DNA of 64,000 bases from NCBI GenBank assembly GCA_963920575.1, contig OY986973.1, positions 4,319,054 to 4,383,053 of the forward strand, in the 5' to 3' direction. Under the pieces are notes generated by a model. It saw only the letters and a program-made list of their open reading frames with translations. It was not told the DNA's origin and did not search any database. Shown here piece after piece: positions 10,701 through 20,634 of the stretch. The translations under genes and the position numbers were made by a program. This DNA comes from Narthecium ossifragum (lineage: Eukaryota; Streptophyta; Magnoliopsida; Dioscoreales; Nartheciaceae). How positions within the stretch are numbered: position 1 is the stretch's first letter; every line of letters starts with the position of its first letter.

Positions 10701-12922
10701 GTAATTTATCGTTTAGTTTCTTGTTTTTCACAAGCAGGTCTGAAGTAGTTTTACTTATAGTTTCATTTTGCAAGGAAAATGTGCGTACCTGAGATATCTA
10801 GGATGATCATTGTTGTTTTTTCACTTATGTGTATCTGGTAACTCATGTATGTGATGGAAAAGGATTATGGTTGGATGGAACGACTCTCTAATTTCTTCTG
10901 AACATGTTTTCATTACTTCAAGTATAAGAGAAAATTTATTCTTGTTGTTTTAACATACTGTTTAACTACAAATAAGTGTCTTCGTGTATTATATAGTTGA
11001 TGGCCCATCAAGGAAGGAATTTGTCACTAATGCACCTTGACTTGATTTAATCTCCTATTAGTTTATCACCTTTTGAGATATATTGAGAGCTTTTCTGATG
11101 GAAAATTTTACAGGATGGAATATCTTGCGAGCTTATAGATTTAAGAACGTTGATTCCCTGGGACAAGGAAACAGTAGAAGCTTCTGTTAGAAAGACTGGA
11201 AGGCTTCTTGTAAGAAAATTTTCTGCTTCATGTTCGCTTGCTAAATACAGCATACAGTAGGTGTAAACAATTACTCTTCGGCCTGCCAATTGTCAGGTCA
11301 GTCATGAAGCTCCAGTTACTGGAGGATTTGGTGCCGAAATTTCTGCTTCCATCACTGAATGCTGCTTCCTTAGGGTAAGTATTCTTTGTTTATGTATGTA
11401 AACAATTAGCACTTTAGCAAGATATCATTAAATAAGCTGAAAATAGTTGCTGGTCAGAGATAGCCAGCCAATAATGTCATGGCTTATGGCATAGTTGGTT
11501 GTCCTAGATAAGCCCCGACAGTGATAAGGCCAATATTTCCTCCTGATAAGCAATTCTCTTCATTCTTCTTTGGTTCATTACATTTTTGGCTATTTTGTTG
11601 AAGGCAGTTGTTAGGGCGTACATCAAAGTATCATATTGCTAATCTGCTGGATGAGCTGATAATAATTGGTTTTGAGTCAACTGCAATATGTCTGTTATTT
11701 AATTGGTGAACAAATATCAAATGTTGTATCATCTATTCCAATTCATTGGCGTGTTCACAATGAATCATTATCATGGTACATGTAAGTCTTTATAAGTCAA
11801 TAAACTGTATCTAGGGCATACCGATCATATGGATAAGGGTCAAATTGGAGCATGTGACTGGGAAAAATTCAGAGTAGAACCTACTTAACTCAAAATGTTA
11901 ACCCAAATCTGTACCACAATATGAGTGTGTTTTTGTGGGTGCGTAATTATTATGCGCACTGCTCCATTTCTGTAATCCCTGGACGTCCAGCTGTGTGTTG
12001 TATTATGTTAGAGCCCAAAAAGTTTCGTACTGCACCTTGTTCGCCGAAGTTTTGATCCGGTTGGTTGTAGAGTTAGGTGTGGAAAAAAACAGGCTGTGGA
12101 TTAGGTTGGTTATTTTTGAACTAAACTAAGAAATTAGGTAGGTAGTGTAAAGATGTAGAAATTGTTGGTCAACCAAAGGCCGAATCTTTTGCACATTGCA
12201 GTCTTATTCATAGATCTAGAAACTAGCCCTCTAATGCGTAACTAGCTAACATGGTGTATGGAACAGCCACTGATCCGTGATTCTCAAACAGCCATTTACG
12301 GCAGAAATGGCAAAATTTACACTAATCTTTTAGGAGTTCATATTGCAATTTGATAACCTAAGAAAGCAAGAATGGATTTGGATCGTCATAAAGGTTGAGA
12401 ATGTTTCGGTGAACAAGCTATACTATACCTCAGTTGCAATTTTCCGGGGCATTTTATGAGTATTGCTGGGTGGTGGATGGACTGGAGTTTTAGGATAGTC
12501 ATGAAGAGGTATTGAATCCAAAGAAGGGGGGTCAACTGGAGAGGTGCCTTTGAGCTTCTTGTGCGACGTATATGCCAGTAATACCTAGGTAATATTGAAT
12601 GGCTAGGGATCAATGCTCCCATGCCATTCCCATATATTCCCACTTATCACTATCATTAGAATGCTTCTTTCCTTTCTAGATTGCAATTCTGACTGACATA
12701 GTCATATCTACCTTTTGCAGTTGGAAGCTCCTGTATCCAGAATATGCGGCCTCGATACTCCGTTTCCTCTTGTTTACGAGCCTTTTTACTTGCCTACCAA
12801 GAACAAGGTTCCATATTAATTTCCTCTTGTAATTCTCTGTTATTGCAAGGGCTTCTTCCAAGATTAATCTTAAGCACTCTTGGCAGATTGTGGATGCTAT
12901 CAAAGCAACTGTGAAATACTAA
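7526..12922 (+). CDS. BCKDHB-like: Branched-chain 2-oxoacid dehydrogenase E1 subunit beta, mitochondrial (13 exons)
   Basis: Exons by splice site and frame: 7526-7680, 8062-8173, 8438-8473, 8588-8647, 9592-9649, 9720-9817, 9971-10060, 10314-10382, 10453-10539, 11114-11209, 11297-11374, 12721-12807, 12887-12922. They total 1062 nt, giving 353 residues plus TAA, with GT-AG introns throughout. With E1-alpha this subunit makes the thiamine-diphosphate-dependent decarboxylase of the mitochondrial complex that degrades Leu, Ile and Val. The start at 7526 gives an Arg/Ser-rich presequence ([20 protein letters not shown]). Family blocks follow: [22 protein letters not shown] with the conserved Glu, [77 protein letters not shown] and the C-terminal [12 protein letters not shown]. 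Length agrees with the plant family (about 350). All blocks are intact, so the gene is probably functional. Its last two exons are duplicated at 17468-17669. Confidence 0.95.
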
Positions 12923-13758
12923 ATAGTCACAGACGACGTTCCGCCGAGGTGAGTCTCATGTAAGTAGCTCACCCCGTCGTCTGTGAGATGGCCTGCATCA
13001 TTCCTACAGTGAAAGGTTATCTTAGTTGCTTAGTAGCAGTGATGTATGTATCATCTTCAGGTGACGACCTCAGAATATGCGGCCTTGCTACCAACTGTAT
13101 GTGCTTGCATCCATCTATTTCCTTCCTTGATTCTATTGATATTTATGTAAGACTTGCTTAGAAGAACCTGCTGCTTATGCTGCTTCTAATAAACTTTTAA
13201 TAAGTTGTACTCTGATCCAAGATTCAAAATTTCGGAAATAATAGGCTCCATTATTTCTATCAGGTTAATAATGCCAACTGAAGTATCATGTTTGATTGAA
13301 CATTGGGAGACAATTGCACCAAATTTTTGCATGCGCACTCACCCTTTCCGATTCATGTTCACGCACCTAATATCAAACATTTTGTTCTTTATGTTAATTA
13401 ATATCATATAACCCCATGAAAACATACTGAATATCCATTAACACCAAAAAAAAAAACATCTCCGTCGCCACCGCACCGGGCGCCACACAATTTGCCTTCA
13501 GCTTATATGATGATGATATTGTCATTTGTCATGGAGGTTTTGTGCTGCCCAGTATATTTTCAGGAGATCATATGATACTAGCTCCAAAAAAAAGAGAAAA
13601 ATTTAGATATAATATTATAATTAATCAAATATAGCATTCAAGTTAGTCATAGGCGGCCAATTCTTCTCAATTAAACTTTAAACTTGTCAGCAAGCGTAAG
13701 TTCATCGAATCTGACCATTGTGGATGAAGACAGCCATGAGTGGCAAATCCTTCTACGC

Positions 13759-13792
<34 letters not shown>

Positions 13793-14007
13793 ACACGTAA
13801 CACAAGTAAGGAATTTCCATGCACGCTTTCCCGTTTGAAAACAAAACATCACACGACTCATCGAACATACACCCAATCAAGCATGGATGCAGCCACCGCC
13901 ATCACGTATTACAAATATCGAATACCACCTCCATTTCTCAATTGTAATCAAGTTCAAGTTCTCCTCTTTAATTTCTAGTTTCCAATTCATATTGATTAAT
14001 TAGCTCC
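12923..14007 (+). promoter_or_regulatory. BCKDH 3' region and SDR1 promoter
   Basis: The first ~300 bases hold the 3' untranslated region of the BCKDH gene and a near-palindromic CAGACGACG...CGTCGTCTGTG pair at about 12930-12987. The rest is AT-rich and leads to SDR1. A (CT)n tract lies at 13766-13792, about 215 bases before the SDR1 ATG. No further gene is visible. Confidence 0.5.
13766..13792 (+). repeat. (CT)n microsatellite upstream of SDR1
   Basis: About 13 CT units. In the second copy of the duplication (near 18991-19010) the tract has shrunk to about five to seven units. CT tracts near plant start sites can act as promoter elements, but nothing here proves that. Confidence 0.8.
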
Positions 14008-14778
14008 ATGGCCACCATTGCCTCCCCTGCTCCCCTCGCCGGTAGAGTAGCCATCGTGACCGGCGCCTCGCGCGGCATCGGCCGCGCCGTGGCCCTCCAC
14101 CTCGCCGGCCTCGGCGCTCGCCTCGTCATCAACTACACCTCCTCCTCCGCCGCCGCCGACCTTGTCGCGGCCGAGATCAACACCGCCTCCCCCTCGCACG
14201 CGGTCGCGGTGCGCGCCGACGTGTCCAGGGCAGAGGACGTGAAGGCGCTGTTCGATGGCGCCGAGGCCGCCTTCGGCACCAAAGCGCACATCCTGGTGTG
14301 CTGCGCGGGCTTCCTCGACTCCAAATACGCGACGATAGCCGACACCACCGAAGAGGACTTCGACAAGACCTTCGCCGTCAACGCCAAGGGCACGTTCCTG
14401 TGCGTCCGGGAGGCGGCCAGGCGGCTCGTGCAAGGCGGCGGAGGGAGGATAGTCACGTTCTCCTCGACGGTGGTGGCGGTGTCTCGGCCGACTTGGGGCG
14501 CCTACTCGGCATCGCATGGGGCGGTGGAGGCGATGACGAAGATACTGGCGAAGGAGCTGAAAGGGACGGGAATCACTGTGAACGGCATCGCGCCGGGGCC
14601 GGTGGCGACGGATCTGTTCTTTGCAGGGAAGAGCGAGGAGGATGTAAGGAGCAAGGCGGAGCTCGGCGGCCGGCTCGGAGAGACCAAGGACATTGCTCCG
14701 GTGGTGGGGTTCCTTGCGACCGACGCGGCGGAGTGGGTCAATGGTCAGATTATCAGGGTTAATGGCGGATATGCATAG
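14008..14778 (+). CDS. Short-chain dehydrogenase/reductase (SDR1), catalytic Lys replaced by His
   Basis: An intronless frame of 256 residues, strongly GC-rich with G/C third positions. It belongs to the classical SDR group known in plants as NADPH-dependent aldehyde reductase-like proteins. It has a Rossmann fold with the cofactor loop TGASRGIG at residues 18-25, an ILVCCAG segment where NNAG is usual, Asn125 in VNAKGTF, and Ser152/Ser153 in VTFSST. The active-site motif reads YSASH at 166-170, whereas the family has YxxxK: Tyr166 is present but the Lys is His170 (codon CAT). The C-terminus GQIIRVNGGYA is complete. Paralogs in the window keep YTASK. The frame is clean from ATG to stop, so it is not an obvious pseudogene. 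Either activity is much reduced, or His partly replaces Lys, or the copy is at the start of decay. The duplication at 17217 copies its promoter and first 93 codons. Confidence 0.93.
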   Translation: MATIASPAPLAGRVAIVTGASRGIGRAVALHLAGLGARLVINYTSSSAAADLVAAEINTASPSHAVAVRADVSRAEDVKALFDGAEAAFGTKAHILVCCAGFLDSKYATIADTTEEDFDKTFAVNAKGTFLCVREAARRLVQGGGGRIVTFSSTVVAVSRPTWGAYSASHGAVEAMTKILAKELKGTGITVNGIAPGPVATDLFFAGKSEEDVRSKAELGGRLGETKDIAPVVGFLATDAAEWVNGQIIRVNGGYA

Positions 14779-15480
14779 TTCTTTAATTTTCTCAAGATAT
14801 ATACAAGAAATGGTGATAGTTATTAATTCTACATCATTGTTCTCCTGTTCTTGAATGGTTGCGGGAAATAGTTATTAAGGTCTTCTTTCGTTGTTTTGAT
14901 GTATGAAATCAAATGTTGGGTTCCCTCCGGATTTTGCTACAGCCAAGGGTCTTTCAAGGGTCAGGTCACGGGCCCTCCCAACGAAAACGAGATTATAAAC
15001 TGACGGGGAGAGAAAAATTGGGTGTGCGTTTTAATTTTTCACTCCCTCCCTCCCCGGATCCCGATCTCTCGTCCCTCTCTCTCCGACGGCGGCGCCGGCT
15101 TCTCCAACGGCGGCTCACCACTCTCCGGCTCACCACTCGGCGGCAGCGGCTCCTCCTCCCGCATCCCCTCTCTCTCGCCCGCCCTCCCCCCACCGCCCGC
15201 CCTCCCTCCCCAACCTCTCGTCCCTCTCTCTCCAACGACGACAGTGGCTTTTAGGGTTTCAAAATCCTAAAACTAAACTCTCTCTCTATCTCTCCCTCCA
15301 CCGCCCCCCTCCCCGACCTCTCGTCCCTCTCTCTCCAACGGCGGTTCTAGCTTTTTTTCTCCTCTCCCTGCTGCCATTTGAAATTTTTCACTAAGATGGT
15401 TAATTTTTACTTTGTGACTCATTGATTTGATTGCTAGCCTCTTCAATATAGTTCACCTAACTGTTGCACTAACATTGCAG

Positions 15481-15893
15481 AAGGAGGCGAAATCCCCTGA
15501 TTTGCATAAAGGAGCAATTAAAGCTATCCAAGATCTTTATGACGTGTTTCATTATGATTTTCTTTCTCTTAACATGAGGTATGAGCAAAAGCATATAGTC
15601 TCATGTGTAGGTGCATTCCGGTTATTTATTTGTTAACATTTCTGGTTTTCCCTTGTCAAGAGATCATTATGACCAGTGGGCTGTGATATTCAAAGCAAAG
15701 GCTGAGGGGCGACTCTTCTCTAAGTTGAAGTGGCCTAAAGATCTTGAGTTGGTAGTTTTCTCGCTCATGTTTCATACTAATATGCACAAGCGCATTCCTT
15801 TAGATAGTCAAACTTTTCCGTCAGTAGAAGCAAGTGGTAAAATGATGACACTTGCTTTCTTCCGTATGGTCAGTCCTGAATTCCTCTCTTCTT
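15481..15893 (+). pseudogene. Captured gene fragment, unidentified
   Basis: After an intron-like TTGCAG at 15480 comes a coding-looking segment with GAIKAIQDLYDVFHYDFLSL, then YDQWAVIFKAKAEGRLFSKL and KWPKDLELVVFSLMFHTN in a second segment from about 15659. Composition and splice-like borders indicate exons of a real protein. I do not recognise the family with confidence. The two parts are in different frames and there is no start codon context, so it is a fragment inside the Pack-MULE-like element. Confidence 0.5.
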
Positions 15894-16059
15894 GATCCTC
15901 ATCAACTTCAATTGTTGTGCTTAGACCTTGATTTCATGGCCAACTGGTTAAGTTGTCTTATCTTCTAGCTAATGGGACATTTCTTCAGTCTTATAATTGC
16001 TTTTGGATTTGTTTATTCTTATGTTTCCTAAGCATGTTTTAATATGTCTCAATTTGCAG

Positions 16060-16290
16060 ATGATGTCAAATCCTGATCTTCTGAGAATGGCTACGGAAAG
16101 TATGAAGAATCTAAGGCCTGAAGACATGAGGCATGCTGCCGAGCAGCTTAAACATACTCGGCCTGAGAATATGGCAGAGATCAGTGAGTAAATGTCTAAG
16201 GCAACACCAGAAGAAATTGCAGCCATGAAAGCTCATGCCGATGTTCAAGTTTCATATGAATTAAATGCAGCTCAGATGCTGAAGAAACAG
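16060..16290 (+). pseudogene. Captured exon of OEP61-type TPR protein, with a nonsense codon
   Basis: An exon-like block of 231 bases (77 codons) bordered by TTTGCAG and GTTTCT splice sites. It translates with [20 protein letters not shown] and later ATPEEIAAMKAHADVQ and YELNAAQMLKKQ. This resembles the N-terminal region of outer envelope protein 61, a TPR-domain Hsp70 docking protein of plastid/ER membranes. A TAA at codon 44, where a Lys codon is expected, interrupts it after AEISE. No TPR exons follow, so this is a transposon-borne fragment and not a gene. Confidence 0.7.
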
Positions 16291-16619
16291 GTTTCTTTTC
16301 CTTCTATTTTGCCATTTATATTTTCTGTTTTATGTTGCAAGCATTGCAAGAATTTAAGATTGCCAGAGCTCTGTTATAACTTATAAGTTCATAAATACAC
16401 ATACTTATATTATTCGTGAAATTTATTTTCATGCATTATCTAACCCTCAAGTTTTAAATGAAAATTGAGCATACAGACAACTTAAAATCTCGTTTGCTTA
16501 TAATCTCGTTTTCGTAGGGAGGGCCAAGTGACGCGCTCTGATTGGGCCACGTGGTCAGACTCTTGCAAGACCCTTGCAAGGCCCTTGGCTGTAGCAAAAT
16601 CCATCGAGGAGCGAACTCG

Positions 16620-17216
16620 GGCGGGGCGTTGTGGGCACTGGGCAGTGGCGGCTCCAAGCAATCAGTGGGTCAAAGAAGAAACATAGGTGAAATATTATAA
16701 TTCATACTTATCACTGATATATAAATCAATAAAAGCCAATTGCACCAATGGTATCAATAATTCATACTTATTTAAACTATCTTCTATAGGACTATCCAGA
16801 CTTTGAGATGAGTGTTGCTTTGTTGGTGATTTTTTTTTTAAAAACTGGTCCATAGTTGCGTCACTGGTATTATAAATATAAAGAGAGCAATCAATAAAAC
16901 TAAATCAAGCCAATATATACTACTACAACGAAAATTTTCACTATATCAACTAAAATTAAAAAGTTACAACAGAAAGTAAATCGCAACTTCTAATGTAGAA
17001 AATTTAGCACTAACCAATTGGAAAGTTCAATTTATATGATGCAATAAATTAAATAATTATTTGTAAGAAAAAGTTAGTGGTTTTAAAAGCTGCGTCATAT
17101 GCGATAAATCAAACAAAATAAAAAGGGAAATGAGAGGATAGGGTGTTGCCGTTCAAAATTCCAAAGGGCAACTGTGGCATTGACCCACGCCGTCCGAGGA
17201 GCCTCATAGCCTCGCG
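16620..17216. other. AT-rich spacer between Pack-MULE-like element and second duplication copy
   Basis: Nothing gene-like is visible. It is AT-rich. A short GC-richer stretch at 17140-17216 ends where similarity to 12477 begins. Confidence 0.5.
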
Positions 17217-17467
17217 ATGGTCTGGAGTTTTAGGATACTCATGAAGAGGTATTGAATCCAAAGAAGGGGGGGTCAACTGGAGAGGTGCCTTTGAGCTTCT
17301 TGTGCGACGTATATGCCAGTAATACCTAGGTAATATTGAATGGCTAGGGATCAATGCTCCCATGCCATGCCATTCCCATATATTCCCACTTATCACTATC
17401 ATTACAATGCTTCTTTCCTTTCTAGATTGCAATTCTGACTGACATAGTCATATCTACCTTTTTGCAG

Positions 17468-17669
17468 TTGGAAGCTCCTGTATCCAGAATATGCGGCCTC
17501 GATACTCCGTTTCCTCTTGTTTACGAGCCTTTTTACTTGCCTACCAAGAACAAGGTTTCATATTAATTTCCTCTTGTAATTCTCTGTTATTGCAAGGGCT
17601 TCTTCCAAGATTAATCTCAAGCACTCTTGGCAGATTGTGGATGCTATCAAAGCAACTGTGAAATACTAA
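17468..17669 (+). pseudogene. Duplicated BCKDH E1-beta exons 12 and 13
   Basis: 17468-17554 and 17634-17669 are identical in sequence to exons 12 and 13 of the intact gene, with intact acceptor sites, donor site and stop. No upstream exons are present, so this cannot encode the protein on its own. It could serve as an alternative 3' end only if transcripts read through about 4.7 kb from the intact gene. Confidence 0.9.
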
Positions 17670-18417
17670 ATAGTCACAGACGACGTTCCGCCGAGGTGAG
17701 TCTCATGTAAGTAGCTCACCCCGTCGTCTGTGAGATGGCCTGCATCATTCCTACAGTGAAAGGTTATCTTAGTTGCTTAGTAGCAGTGATGTATGTATCA
17801 TCTTCAGGTGACGACCTCAGAATATGCGGCCTTACTACCAACTGTATGTGCTTGCATCCATCTATTTCCTTCCTTGATTCTATTGATATTTATGTAAGAC
17901 TTGCTTAGAAGAACCAACTTGCTTATGCTGCTTCTAATAAACTTTTAATAAGTTGTACTCTGATCCGAGATTCAAAATTTCGGAAATAATAGGCTCCATT
18001 ATTTCTATCAGGTTAATAATGCCAACTGATCAATATCATGTTTGATTGAACATATGCGCACTCACCCTTTCCGATTCATGTTCTTTTTTTTTTTTGAAAA
18101 GTTGAGTCCTAAGGCCAGCAGTTCCGCGCCTAATATCAAACATTTTGTTTTTTTATGTTAATTAATATCATATAATCCCATGAAAATATACTGAATATCC
18201 AATAACACCAAAAAAACTTCTCCGGCGCCACACAATTTGCCTTCAGCTTATATGATGATATTGTCATTTGTCATGGAGGTTTTGTGATGTCCAGTATATT
18301 TTCAGGAGATCATATGATACTAACTCCAAAAAAAGAGAAAAATTTAGATATAATATTATAATCAAATATAGCATCCAAGTTAATCCTAGGCAGCCAATTC
18401 TTCTCAATTAAACTTTA

Positions 18418-18896
18418 ATCCCCTGTTTGGTGTATACAAAAAATAATCATTACTATTTTATCCCATTTCACATGTCATTCTACCTTTTCTATCCTTATTA
18501 GGTAACCTCACTTTTCTTATGCCTAAAATCCCTTAACCCTCTTAGAGCATTATCAACATGTTCCCTATCTTTATATTTAGAAAATATTATTAAAAAACGT
18601 CACACAACATATTTCCTATCCTTAAACTCATTCCCTACGTCATTCCCTAAAACCAATCTCATTGGAATCTGTTGAGAATGAAAACACATTCCATATCCAC
18701 TAAACATGTTTAAGCTTTAAAACTTTCAGCATCATTGGGAATTAATATAGAGAAAAATACTGGGTGAATAAAGCAAAAGTCGATTCTCTATATTGTAAAA
18801 TGACATAAAATTACATCAAAATAGAAATAGAAATAGAGAATCATGATGATGCTGTTAACCCGGGATAAGCTATCGCTACGACAGACAAACGGCCCC
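18418..18896. mobile_element. MITE-like insertion in copy 2 of the duplication
   Basis: Copy 1 reads AATTAAACTTTAAACTT without interruption. Copy 2 has 479 extra bases between two TA dinucleotides (18416-18417 and 18897-18898). The ends are CCCCTGTTTGG and ACAAACGGCCCC, loosely inverted. It has no coding capacity. The empty site in the paralogous copy proves insertion after the duplication, or precise loss from copy 1. The superfamily is uncertain. Confidence 0.6.
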
Positions 18897-19221
18897 TAAA
18901 CTTCTCATCAAGCGGAAGCTCATCGGATCTGACCATTGTGGATGAAGACAGCCATGAGTGGCAAATCCTTCTCCGCCACTCACCCGGAATAAGCTATCTC
19001 TCTCTCTACACGTAACACAAGTAAGAAATTTCCATGCACGCTTCCTGTTTGAAAACAAAACTTCACACGACTCATCGAACGAACACCCAATCAAGCATGC
19101 ATGCAGCCACCACCATCACCTATTACAAATATCGAATACCACCTCCATTTCTCAATTGTAATCCAGTTCAAGTTCTCCTCTTTAATTTCTAGTTTCCAAT
19201 TCATATTGATTAATTAGCTCC

Positions 19222-19498
19222 ATGGCCACCATTGCCTACCCTGCTCCCCTCGCCGGTGGAGTAGCCATCGTGACCGGCGCCTCGCGCGGCATCGGCCACG
19301 GCGTAGCCCTCCACCTCACCGGCCTCGGCGCCTGCCTCGTCATCAACCACACCTCCTCCTCCGCCGCCGCCAACCTTGTCGCGGCCGAGATCAACACCAC
19401 CTCCCCCTCGCACGCGGTCATGGTGCGTGCTGACGTGTCCAGGGCAGAGGACGTGAAGGCGCTGTTCGATGGCGCCGAGGCCGCCTTCGGCACCAAAG
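19222..19498 (+). pseudogene. SDR2, truncated copy of SDR1 (first ~92 codons)
   Basis: The ATG and about 92 codons align with SDR1, including the cofactor loop TGASRGIG. The frame then leaves SDR sequence at 19498 and stops at 19557. The catalytic half is absent. Of 15 substitutions against SDR1, ten are C-to-T or G-to-A if SDR1 is taken as ancestral. This is a remnant of the segmental duplication and is not expected to be functional. Confidence 0.9.
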
Positions 19499-19517
19499 AG
19501 ACTACCTCGGCGCCAAA

Positions 19518-19678
19518 GCGTCTAGGTCGGCATCGGAAGAGCAGGAGATATAGTTGACCACAACATGAGCGCCGAGGGAAACCCGGTAGAGGGCGATGGC
19601 TTGGCCGATGCCGTGAGACGAGCCGGTCACGGTTGCCACTTTGCCTGCGAGCGGAGCAGGCGAGGCACCATTTGCCAT
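19518..19678 (-). pseudogene. SDR3, truncated SDR fragment in opposite orientation
   Basis: Minus-strand ATG at 19678: MANGASPAPLAGKVATVTGS, then HGIGQAIALY and ADL, about 53 codons, then the frame hits the junction and a stop. It resembles SDR4 more than SDR1 (PLAGKVA, GSS.GIG). Its upstream flank (19679-19775) matches the SDR4 upstream flank, with AGAAAGA, GGGTTTGGATTGCTAA and GGTTGGTATTTAAAAGAAG. It meets SDR2 tail to tail. Confidence 0.85.
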
Positions 19679-19780
19679 AGTGCTAATTGAACCTGAAGTA
19701 GTAAACTAGAAAGATGAGTACTAGCTAGTGGGTTTGGATTGCTAACAAGGGTTGGGTTGGTATTTAAAAGAAGAAAAATG
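19679..19780 (-). promoter_or_regulatory. Upstream region of SDR3, matching that of SDR4
   Basis: Matches 27188-27285, the proximal upstream region of the intact SDR4, including a TATTTAAAAG TATA-like stretch about 80 bases from the ATG. The match stops near 19775. The distal part of the same region reappears at 25631-25790 beyond the Harbinger elements. Confidence 0.6.
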
Positions 19781-19991
19781 ATAACAGTTGGACATGTAAT
19801 CTGCGCACTTGAGGTGGCTGACTCCATGGCATCCAAGTGATGTAGTGATATGGCATGCCAAATCAGCAGCTATGTAGTGGTAGTGGGCCCACTTCAATAT
19901 TTTGGTTTTGCTAAATATTATTTACATTTAAAATTTTCCTTTTAAGTATTTCATTTATGAAAATTTCAATCGGACTTTGAATGATGGAAAA

Positions 19992-20155
19992 AGATTTGTG
20001 TACATGGGATGTACCCATGTACACAAATCTCTACCGTTGGACTGAACTGGGCACACATCCTGGTTTAATCCAACGGTAAGTGTGGGTGGCCACATAGGCA
20101 TGTGCATTGGTGGCCACGTAGGCATGTGCAATGCACATGCCTATGTGGCATGTAC
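19992..20155. repeat. Cluster of strong hairpins (foldback)
   Basis: 19992-20030 is a perfect inverted repeat: agatttgtgtacatggg, a 5-base loop and its exact complement. It is followed by CCGTTGGA...TCCAACGG (20034-20084). Then come a direct pair of TGGCCAC(A/G)TAGGCATGTGCA and its inverted partner CACATGCCTATGTGGCA (20088-20152). This is likely a foldback or MITE relic in the interrupted SDR3 upstream region. Confidence 0.65.
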
Positions 20156-20634
20156 CCAAATCAGATCCCTTGAATAATATGAGAGAGTTATTTGTGAGTT
20201 CCACTTTTGTTGATGTGGCTTGCCGCATCACATCGCCGTCGCCGGCACCATGGAGGCTGTGCATGATAGTATAAGTGAGGATATAATCTCGTGAAAAAAT
20301 AGAAGGTATTAAGAGCATCTCCAACGCTGGCCGCAAAAATGCAGCCAGCGTTGGCACTATTTGCTGTAAAAATGCAGCATTGGAGATGATACACTCCAAT
20401 GCAAACATCTCTAAAAAAAGAAGATTCTATTTATTATATCATTTTATAGTTATTATAATTAATAATAAAAGAGAGTGTATAGAATACAGAATATATTATA
20501 TAATTAACTATCATATAGAAAACATTACAAAATTAACTAAAATACACAAAAAAAAATTACATAATTAACTAAAATATAGAAAAAATTATATTTCAGTAAT
20601 TAATAATAAAAAAGAGTGCAGAAAATAAAAAATA

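Larger units (their letters stand above)
12477..14287 (+). repeat. Segmental duplication, copy 1 (BCKDH tail to SDR1 start)
   Basis: From CTGGAGTTTTAGGATA near 12480 onward, this stretch is repeated in direct orientation at 17217-19498. It covers the last part of BCKDH intron 11, exons 12 and 13, the 3' region, the SDR promoter and the first 93 codons of SDR1. The two exons are identical in both copies (123 of 123 bases). The SDR parts differ at 15 of about 276 bases. Confidence 0.9.
14919..16619 (+). mobile_element. Pack-MULE-like element carrying gene fragments
   Basis: The two ends form inverted repeats. The left end at about 14919-15000 contains GGATTTTGCTACAGCCAAGG...CCTCCCAACGAAAACGAGAT. 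The reverse complement of 16499-16619 contains the same GGATTTTGCTACAGCCAAGG, then a ~35-bp insert, then CCTCCCTACGAAAACGAGAT. Between the ends lie a C-rich 5' block and at least two fragments of unrelated host genes with splice-like borders, the hallmark of Pack-MULEs. No target-site duplication is visible, so the superfamily call rests on long inverted ends and cargo. Confidence 0.65.
17217..19498 (+). repeat. Segmental duplication, copy 2 (truncated)
   Basis: Direct repeat of 12477-14287, about 4.7 kb downstream. It differs by a 479-bp insertion (18418-18896), a T-run insertion near 18086 and scattered substitutions. It ends abruptly at 19498 inside codon 93 of the SDR copy, followed by about 20 bases of filler and then an SDR fragment on the other strand. 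Confidence 0.9.

Noticed and set aside
12386..12643. Minus-strand frame also present at 17109-17432
   Set aside because: It is antisense to BCKDH intron 11 and is conserved only because the segment was duplicated. It has different ends in the two copies.
13996..14517. 173-codon minus-strand frame over SDR1
   Set aside because: Shadow frame of a GC-rich gene. The plus-strand SDR has all family motifs.
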